From assembly GCA_964526635.1 (NCBI GenBank), contig CAZGLR010000110.1:1-11077 (forward strand): DNA of 11,077 nt, written 5' to 3'. Numbering within the stretch: position 1 is the stretch's first letter; each line of letters begins with the position of its first letter. Position numbers and translations under genes: made by a program. This DNA is from CAZGLR01 sp964526635. GTDB taxonomy: Bacteria > Zixibacteria > MSB-5A5 > GN15 > JAAZOE01. The notes beneath the pieces were generated by a model. The model had not been told where the DNA came from and did no database searches. It was given only the letters and a program-made list of their open reading frames with translations. Of this stretch, positions 6,797-11,077 are shown in pieces.

Positions 6797-7805
6797 TAGT
6801 AGCAACAGCGCAATATATGATATCACTATAATCGGGGCCGGCCCGGTCGGGCTGTATGCCCTCTTCTACGCTGGTCTCCGTAATGTCAAAGCCAAGATTG
6901 TCGAAGCGCTCGATGAAGTCGGCGGCGGGCTCAAAATCCTCTATCCCGAAAAATATATCTATGATGTCGCCGGCTTTCACAAAATTTTGGCCAAAAATCT
7001 GGTCGATGAATTCGAAAAGCAGGCCCGGGGGTATAATCTCCCGATCGAGCTTGGCCAGCGCGTGCTTGATATCAGGCATGATGATGAGGATATCATCGAA
7101 CTCCACACCGAAAACAAAATCCCCCGTCCCCGCACGGCCATTATATGTGCCGGGATGGGAGCGTTTATCCCCCGTAAACTGAACATCCCTGACCTTGAGA
7201 AGTATGAGGACAGCGGGGTGTTTTACTACATCAAGGACTCATCGCTGTTCAAAGATAAAAAAGTGCTGGTCGTCGGCGGGGGAGACTCGGCGGTCGACAA
7301 CGCTCTGATGATTGAACCACTTGCTGCCCAAATTAACATGATCCACCGGAATGACCGTTTCCGTGCCCATGAGAACTCGGTCGAGCAGCTCAGAAAATCG
7401 ACTGTGTCGCTGCATTATCCGTTCTGGGAACTGAAGGAAATCCATGGCGAAGACAGGGTGATCGGCGCCACTGCAGTCAACACGTTCTCCGGCGAAGAGC
7501 AGTTTTTCGATGTCGAAATGATCGTGTTGAATCTTGGCTTTCTGACCAATCTCAAACCGCTTCGTAAATGGGGCCTTGAACTCGAATACAACGCCATCAA
7601 GGTCGATACCCTGATGCGCACCAACCTGCGCGGCGTGTTTGCCGCCGGCGATATTGTGCATCATCCCGGCAAACTCAAACTGATCTCGACGGGTACCGGC
7701 GAGGCCGCGATCGCGGTCAACAATGCTGTTCATTTTATAGATCCCTCACAGGAAATTGAGCCCGGACACAGTTCCCACATGCCCGAACCCGGCTCGGATA
7801 CATAG
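6789..7805 (+). CDS. Ferredoxin-NADP(+) reductase, thioredoxin-reductase-like (YumC type)
   Basis: The 338-aa FAD/NADPH flavoprotein transfers electrons between NADPH and ferredoxin or a similar carrier. It has the FAD Rossmann motif IIGAGPVGLYA (GAGPVG 16-21), then LYPEKYIYDVAGFHKI (51-66), a strong signature of the YumC-type FNR. The NADPH fold follows, VVGGGDSAVDNAL (161-173) with HRNDRFRAH (186-194), and the C-terminal FAD motif is GVFAAGDIV (282-290). Unlike thioredoxin reductase it has no CxxC in the NADPH domain; the only cysteine is Cys120. It therefore cannot reduce thioredoxin by dithiol exchange. The length is close to Bacillus YumC (about 332). The ATG overlaps the end of the selenoprotein gene by 8 bases (ATGAGTAA), and AAGGA is 14 nt away, so translation is probably coupled. 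Position behind a diiron peroxidase and two peroxiredoxins suggests it supplies reducing power to them, which is inference. Confidence 0.9.
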   Translation: MSNSSNSAIYDITIIGAGPVGLYALFYAGLRNVKAKIVEALDEVGGGLKILYPEKYIYDVAGFHKILAKNLVDEFEKQARGYNLPIELGQRVLDIRHDDEDIIELHTENKIPRPRTAIICAGMGAFIPRKLNIPDLEKYEDSGVFYYIKDSSLFKDKKVLVVGGGDSAVDNALMIEPLAAQINMIHRNDRFRAHENSVEQLRKSTVSLHYPFWELKEIHGEDRVIGATAVNTFSGEEQFFDVEMIVLNLGFLTNLKPLRKWGLELEYNAIKVDTLMRTNLRGVFAAGDIVHHPGKLKLISTGTGEAAIAVNNAVHFIDPSQEIEPGHSSHMPEPGSDT

Positions 7806-7954
7806 CACCGTCATTGGCCTTTTCTTCAATCCTTGATTCACATTTGTAGCGACGGCTATCCCGACCTGTTGTTAATGAGAACTATTTGCCTGCGTTCAAG
7901 GACCGCGGGCCACCCGATCCGGCCGATCGGAATACCCGGGAAAATGTCTTTGGC

Positions 7955-7997
7955 GAGCGCCATCCGGCGGGTGGAGTCCCCCGGTGATGCATCGCTC
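7955..7997. repeat. Imperfect long inverted repeat
   Basis: GAGCG (7955-7959) pairs with CGCTC (7993-7997). Inside it CATC (7961-7964) can pair with GATG (7986-7989), and CGG (7965-7967) with CCG (7981-7983). In an alternative fold CCGG (7964-7967) plus GGG (7969-7971) pair with CCC (7978-7980) plus CCGG (7981-7984). It directly precedes the first REP-like unit and may be part of the same composite element. Confidence 0.4.
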
Positions 7998-8000
7998 AAT

Positions 8001-8024
8001 GGGCGGCAGGAAGCCGCCCCTACG
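8001..8024 (+). repeat. REP-like palindromic unit A
   Basis: GGGCGGC (8001-8007) and GCCGCCC (8013-8019) form a perfect 7-bp stem with the loop AGGAA, followed by CTACG. It is one of three related units within 150 bases that share the frame GGGC...GCCCCTRCG while the stem bases differ in a compensated way. Confidence 0.7.
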
Positions 8025-8056
8025 CGTGATTTTGAATTGGGGAAAATGATATCGAG

Positions 8057-8082
8057 CGTAGGGGCCGGGATCGCCCGGCCCG
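8057..8082 (-). repeat. REP-like palindromic unit B, inverted
   Basis: On the plus strand it reads CGTAG, then GGGCCGGG (8062-8069), ATCG, CCCGGCCC (8074-8081): a perfect 8-bp stem with a 4-nt loop. Its CGTAGGGG end faces the CCCCTACG end of unit A across about 32 bases, so A and B form a head-to-head inverted pair like a REP doublet. Confidence 0.7.
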
Positions 8083-8127
8083 CTGGGAGATGGCATAATC
8101 GCTGTCGATTGAATTCTGCCACGCAAC

Positions 8128-8151
8128 GGGCGAGGAGACCTCGCCCCTGCG
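8128..8151 (+). repeat. REP-like palindromic unit C
   Basis: GGGCGAGG (8128-8135) and CCTCGCCC (8139-8146) form a perfect 8-bp stem with the loop AGA, followed by CTGCG (CTACG in unit A). It has the same orientation as unit A. Stem sequence differs from A and B but stays fully paired. Confidence 0.68.
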
Positions 8152-8278
8152 ACAGAAAATAATTACGAGTCAAGAAGCGGGACTATGGGTAATGCCGTTT
8201 CCAATAGTGCACTGGCAAATTCATCCTATGATAGACGCAATTCTCAAACTCCAATTCCCCAACCACCTCCAAACTCGC

Positions 8279-8307
8279 TTGACGGCGTCCGTTTTGCGCT
8301 GTACCTT
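8279..8307 (+). promoter_or_regulatory. Possible sigma-70 promoter for nadA
   Basis: TTGACG (8279-8284) matches the -35 consensus at five of six positions and is 17 nt from TACCTT (8302-8307), a weak -10. Transcription would start near 8314, which places both leader hairpins in the 5' untranslated region of nadA. This is based on pattern only. Confidence 0.35.
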
Positions 8308-8318
8308 AGGCTTCTTGC

Positions 8319-8337
8319 CTGACGGATTTTCCGTCAG
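8319..8337 (+). promoter_or_regulatory. nadA leader hairpin 1
   Basis: CTGACGG (8319-8325) and CCGTCAG (8331-8337) form a perfect stem around ATTTT; the loop can close by one more A-T pair. There is no T-run after it, so it is not a standard terminator. AGGC (8308-8311) can compete for GCCT (8317-8320), giving a mutually exclusive fold. Confidence 0.5.
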
Positions 8338-8343
8338 ATTACT

Positions 8344-8376
8344 ACCGTTATGCGTATATATACAAACGCAAACGGT
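8344..8376 (+). promoter_or_regulatory. nadA leader hairpin 2 or operator, adjoining the ribosome site
   Basis: ACCGTT (8344-8349) pairs with AACGGT (8371-8376) and TGCGT (8351-8355) with ACGCA (8366-8370). This gives 11 pairs with one bulged A (8350) around an AT-rich 10-nt centre. The ribosome site GGAAGGG starts at 8378, one base after the stem, so folding or protein binding here could control nadA translation or transcription. Confidence 0.5.
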
Positions 8377-8390
8377 TGGAAGGGATAACT

Positions 8391-9470
8391 ATGTATGTAA
8401 ATGTACCCGAGAAATATCGTCAGGCCGCCGATAAAGACCTGACTGATCTTATCAAAGACGCTAAGTCGGGGCTGGGCAAGCAGATGGTTATCCTGGCGCA
8501 TCATTATCAGCGCCTCGAAGTCGCGCTTCTGGGGGATCATGTGGGCGACAGCTATGAGCTGTCTAAAATCGCCTCACAGCAGAAAGAAGCCGAATTTATC
8601 GTTTTCTGCGGCGTACACTTCATGGCCGAATCAGCCGATATTCTCTCGGCTGATCACCAGAAAGTGTATCTGCCGAATCCGCTGGCCGGCTGTCCCATGG
8701 CCGACATGGCGGATATCGACGATGTCATGCATGCCTGGCAGCAGCTTCACGATATTGGAATCGGCGAAGAAACGCTGCCGTTGTCATATATGAATTCCGC
8801 CGCCAAACTCAAAGCCTTCTGCGGCCGAGAGGGCGGCCTGATCTGTACGTCATCGAATGCCAAAGCGGCCTATGAATATGTTTATCAGCGGGCCAAACGG
8901 CTCTTTTTCTTCCCGGATGAAAACCTTGGCTACAATGTCGGCCGATGGATGGGCATCCCCGATGAAGAAATTGTTGTATGGGATTTCCGTGATGACGAGG
9001 GCGGTATCGATCCCGAACAGCTCAAAAAGGCGCGCCTGATTTTGTGGAAAGGCCATTGCCATGTCCACACCAATTTCAAGGCGCATCATTGCGATACTGT
9101 CCGGGAGAAGTATCCCGATGTCAAAATCGTGGTGCATCCCGAATGTACCTGGGATGTTGTCGAGAAGGCCGATGCGGTCGGTTCGACCAAGTTCATTACA
9201 AATTATGTCGAACAGCAGCCGCCGGGATCGGTGATTGCAATCGGCACGGAAATAAATCTGATTAACCGCATGGCGCATCATTATCCCGATAAGAAGATTT
9301 TCGAATTGTCGGGGCAGACCTGTCCGGTGTGCGCCAATATGTATCGGACAACCCTGGCCGATTTGGCATATACTGTCGAAAATCTGGGGGTTTTCGACCG
9401 TATCGTCGTGCCGCAAGAAATAAAGGCCGATGCCCGTCTGGCCCTCAATCGCATGCTTGAAGTCGCCTGA
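8391..9470 (+). CDS. nadA: Quinolinate synthase (NadA)
   Basis: NadA condenses iminoaspartate with dihydroxyacetone phosphate to quinolinate, the first committed product of de novo NAD synthesis. It is a cytosolic [4Fe-4S] enzyme. The 359-aa protein has three internal repeats of the family: LAHHYQRLEV...GDHVGDSYELSK (35-59), VFCGVHFMAESADIL (71-85) and the later GHCHVHTNF. The three cluster ligands are probably Cys101 (LAGCPMAD), Cys252 (VHPECTWDV) and Cys311 or Cys314 (SGQTCPVCANMYRTTLADL). I chose the ATG at 8391, with GGAAGGG (8378-8384) 6 nt upstream. A TTG at 8376 in frame would lie over that ribosome site and in the leader hairpin, so it is rejected. NadB and NadC are not in the window. 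The upstream leader has two hairpins and a possible promoter, so the gene is likely separately regulated. It ends in TGA. Confidence 0.97.
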   Translation: MYVNVPEKYRQAADKDLTDLIKDAKSGLGKQMVILAHHYQRLEVALLGDHVGDSYELSKIASQQKEAEFIVFCGVHFMAESADILSADHQKVYLPNPLAGCPMADMADIDDVMHAWQQLHDIGIGEETLPLSYMNSAAKLKAFCGREGGLICTSSNAKAAYEYVYQRAKRLFFFPDENLGYNVGRWMGIPDEEIVVWDFRDDEGGIDPEQLKKARLILWKGHCHVHTNFKAHHCDTVREKYPDVKIVVHPECTWDVVEKADAVGSTKFITNYVEQQPPGSVIAIGTEINLINRMAHHYPDKKIFELSGQTCPVCANMYRTTLADLAYTVENLGVFDRIVVPQEIKADARLALNRMLEVA

Positions 9471-9528
9471 CGCCGGCCGCAGCGCCTGAACAAGATGAAA
9501 CACAGCATACATTCCGCGTGGAGGTAAT

Positions 9529-10854
9529 ATGGCTTTTGAGGTGAAAGTTCCTCAAATGGGTGAGTCGGTGCAGGAAGGCACCATCGTCGAATGGAAAGTC
9601 AAAGTCGGTGATAAGGTCCGGCATAATCAGCCGCTGGTCGAAATTATGACCGATAAAGTCAATGTTGAAGTCCCGGCTGAAACGCCCGGTGTAATCAAGG
9701 AGCTTCTGGCTAAGCCGGGTGATGTCGTGCCGGTCGGTGCGCCATTGTTGTTGATCGATGCCGAGGGCGAGGAACCGCCGGAAGTTACCGAGCCGGAACC
9801 GAAGCATGAACCAAAAGAAGATAAACCGGCTAAAGAAGAGATCGAGACGCATCAGAAGGCCGCTATCCCGACACCGTCGCAATCGGCCGATGCCTCCTCA
9901 GTCAAGGCCATCCCCGGCGGCGGCCCCAAACCCAAGATGCCGCCTGCGGTACGAAAAATGGTCCGTGACCATGATCTGGATCCGTCGACTATTTCCGGCT
10001 CCGGCCCCGGCGGCCGTATCACCCGCGAGGATGTCGAAAAAGCCCTGGCCCAGCCCTCCGGCGCCACGGCGCCATCTCGCCCTGCGGCACAGCCGCAGCC
10101 ATCGGCTCCGGCCATGCCGAAATATGCGGCGCCATCGGTAGGTGCCGGTGAAAAGGTAGAAGAGACAATCCCGCTGGCCGGTGCGCGGAAGATGATTGCT
10201 GACCATATGGTTCGCTCCAAGGCGGTCTCGCCGCATGTAACGACATTCGAAGACTGCGATTTCACCGAACTGGTCAATTATCGCCGCAAAGTCAAACAGA
10301 GTTTCCGTGAGACCTATGGCGTCAATCTGACCTTTATGCCATTTATCATGAAAGCAGCAGTCGAGGGCCTCAAGGAATTCCCGACTATCAATGCCTCGAT
10401 GACCGATCAGGAAATTATCATCAAGAAATACTACAATATCGGCTTCGCGGTGGCCCGTGAATCCGGCCTGATTGTTCCGGTCATGCGCAATGTCGATAAG
10501 AAGTCCATCATTGATATCGCTGTTGAGATGAATGCGCTTGGTGAAAAAGCCCGCACAGAAAAACTGACGCTCGATGATGTGCAGGGCGGCACCTTCACAG
10601 TCACCAACGCCGGCATGTTCGGCGCCACAGCCTCGACGCCGATTATCAGCCAGCCGCAGGTGGCCATCCTCGGCGTACACAATATCTCAGAAAAACCGGT
10701 GGTGCGCGATGGCGAAATCGTGATTCGCCATATGTCGACGTTCGGCATGTCGTTCGATCACCGCTTGATCGACGGTCACACGGCAGTGCAATTCCTCCAT
10801 CGCGTTATTGAATATCTTGAAAACCCGAGCAGTCTGCTTCTCAGGTTACGCTGA
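9529..10854 (+). CDS. 2-oxoacid dehydrogenase complex E2, dihydrolipoamide acyltransferase
   Basis: This is the 441-aa core subunit that moves the acyl group from lipoate to CoA in a pyruvate, 2-oxoglutarate or branched-chain complex. The lipoyl domain covers about 1-78, with the lipoylated Lys43 in MTDKVNVEVP. A Glu/Pro-rich linker spans about 81-135, then a peripheral subunit-binding domain (PPAVRKMVRDHDLDPSTISG, GPGGRITREDVEKAL) spans 138-173. An Ala/Pro linker (174-205) and the catalytic domain follow, with SFDHRLIDG (His411 and Asp415 of DHRxxDG), GLIVPVMRNVDKKSI and GGTFTVTNAGMFG. The ATG at 9529 has GGAGG at 9520-9524, 4 nt before it. No E1 or E3 gene is next to it in the window, so the substrate is open; a single lipoyl domain and the catalytic domain look closer to the branched-chain/2-oxoglutarate types. 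The stop shares one base with the lipB start. Confidence 0.95.
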   Translation: MAFEVKVPQMGESVQEGTIVEWKVKVGDKVRHNQPLVEIMTDKVNVEVPAETPGVIKELLAKPGDVVPVGAPLLLIDAEGEEPPEVTEPEPKHEPKEDKPAKEEIETHQKAAIPTPSQSADASSVKAIPGGGPKPKMPPAVRKMVRDHDLDPSTISGSGPGGRITREDVEKALAQPSGATAPSRPAAQPQPSAPAMPKYAAPSVGAGEKVEETIPLAGARKMIADHMVRSKAVSPHVTTFEDCDFTELVNYRRKVKQSFRETYGVNLTFMPFIMKAAVEGLKEFPTINASMTDQEIIIKKYYNIGFAVARESGLIVPVMRNVDKKSIIDIAVEMNALGEKARTEKLTLDDVQGGTFTVTNAGMFGATASTPIISQPQVAILGVHNISEKPVVRDGEIVIRHMSTFGMSFDHRLIDGHTAVQFLHRVIEYLENPSSLLLRLR

Positions 10855-11077
10855 TGACACGCAAGTTCTTCGGGTGGAAAATAAATCTCGGGAGCCGTGA
10901 GTATAAAGCGGCTCTCGACTGGCAATTGCGGATGGTGCGCTATCGCGAACAGGGCATGATCCGTGACACCCTGTTTTTTATCGAACACCCCGAAGTCATT
11001 ACGGTCGGCCGCGATTTCGATCGTAAGGATATGGCCAAAATCGCGCACCCGGCCCGCGAAAAGAAATTCAAATTTTA
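10854..11077 (+). CDS. lipB: Lipoyl(octanoyl) transferase LipB, 3'-truncated by window end
   Basis: LipB moves octanoyl from acyl carrier protein to the lysine of lipoyl domains, the first step of lipoate synthesis before LipA. The first 74 residues are visible. NLGSREYKAALDWQLRMV (11-28) matches the usual LGxxxYxxAxxxQ start, and LFFIEHPEVITVGRDFDR (43-60) matches the LLxEHPxVxTxGR block that lines the substrate pocket. The catalytic Lys and Cys lie past the end of the window. The ATG at 10854 overlaps the E2 stop by one base (TGATG), which suggests translational coupling with its own substrate protein. The short length and single matched block leave some room for a related LipM/LplA-type enzyme, but the spacing favours LipB. 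Confidence 0.87.
   Translation, partial: MTRKFFGWKINLGSREYKAALDWQLRMVRYREQGMIRDTLFFIEHPEVITVGRDFDRKDMAKIAHPAREKKFKF

Larger units (their letters stand above)
7806..8390. other. 585-nt non-coding region with REP-like repeats and the nadA leader
   Basis: No convincing gene lies here. The part 7806-7910 shows nothing recognisable. From 7914 on there are inverted repeats: CCGATC/GATCGG at 7914-7930, a folded segment 7955-7997, then three REP-like palindromes (8001-8024, 8057-8082, 8128-8151). The part 8152-8278 is plain sequence of lower GC. From 8279 a possible promoter is followed by two hairpins and the nadA ribosome site. Open frames across 7833-8173 on both strands are by-products of the GC-rich repeats. 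Confidence 0.7.

Noticed and set aside
8001..8151. CRISPR array
   Set aside because: Only three units, one inverted, each a palindrome with different stem bases and uneven spacing; no identical repeats or spacers.
7833..8173. Open frames of about 105-109 codons on both strands
   Set aside because: They run through the palindromic repeats, are rich in Arg and Pro, and match no family; they reflect GC-rich repeat sequence.
8185..8322. Possible 45-aa ORF (MGNAVSNSALANSSYD...) before nadA
   Set aside because: Low-complexity composition, no good ribosome site, and it overlaps the proposed promoter and leader hairpin.
8319..8337. Rho-independent terminator
   Set aside because: The stem is good but there is no T-run after it, and it lies between a possible promoter and nadA.
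8376..8390. TTG at 8376 as the nadA start
   Set aside because: It would put the start within the leader hairpin and over the clear ribosome site GGAAGGG that serves the ATG at 8391.

Overview
The window is a dense, single-strand (+) stretch of a bacterial chromosome of moderate GC, with short gaps, overlapping genes and Shine-Dalgarno sites. I cannot place the organism firmly. Adjacent gltX and glnS, an NDP-forming acyl-CoA synthetase, a rubrerythrin-like protein and GGGCG...CGCCCCTACG palindromic repeats would fit an environmental, facultative or anaerobic bacterium, for example an FCB-group candidate phylum such as Zixibacteria. That is a guess from style, not a phylogenetic result. TGA is an ordinary stop here: the 56-aa gene, nadA and the E2 gene all end in it.

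Layout. 2-1774: 3' part of an NDP-forming acyl-CoA synthetase, cut by the left edge. 1793-3241 gltX and 3234-4958 glnS overlap by 8 bases. 4961-5131 is a 56-residue coiled-coil protein of unknown role. 5172-5672 is a rubrerythrin-like diiron protein. 5802-6290 is a one-cysteine AhpC/TSA peroxiredoxin. 6347-6796 is a second, Bcp-type peroxiredoxin whose reading frame is broken by one TGA exactly at the peroxidatic position; I read it as a selenoprotein. 6789-7805 is a ferredoxin-NADP reductase of the thioredoxin-reductase-like (YumC) type, overlapping the selenoprotein gene by 8 bases. 7806-8390 has no convincing gene: it holds three REP-like palindromes, other inverted repeats, and a nadA leader with two strong hairpins. 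8391-9470 is nadA. 9529-10854 is a 2-oxoacid dehydrogenase E2. 10854-11077 is the 5' part of lipB, running off the right edge.

How the genes fit together. The rubrerythrin-like protein, two peroxiredoxins and an NADPH-dependent flavoprotein look like a peroxide-removal module (5172-7805), in which the reductase may feed electrons to the peroxidases through an unseen ferredoxin, rubredoxin or thiol carrier. E2 and LipB are functionally linked, since LipB supplies the octanoyl group that becomes lipoate on E2. GltX and GlnS together imply direct Gln-tRNA charging.

The most interesting object is the Sec-peroxiredoxin. An automatic annotation would probably split it, truncate it or call it a pseudogene. 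The frame is intact on both sides of the TGA, the flanking residues are the peroxiredoxin active site (NTPGU), and the gene has no Cys codon at all.
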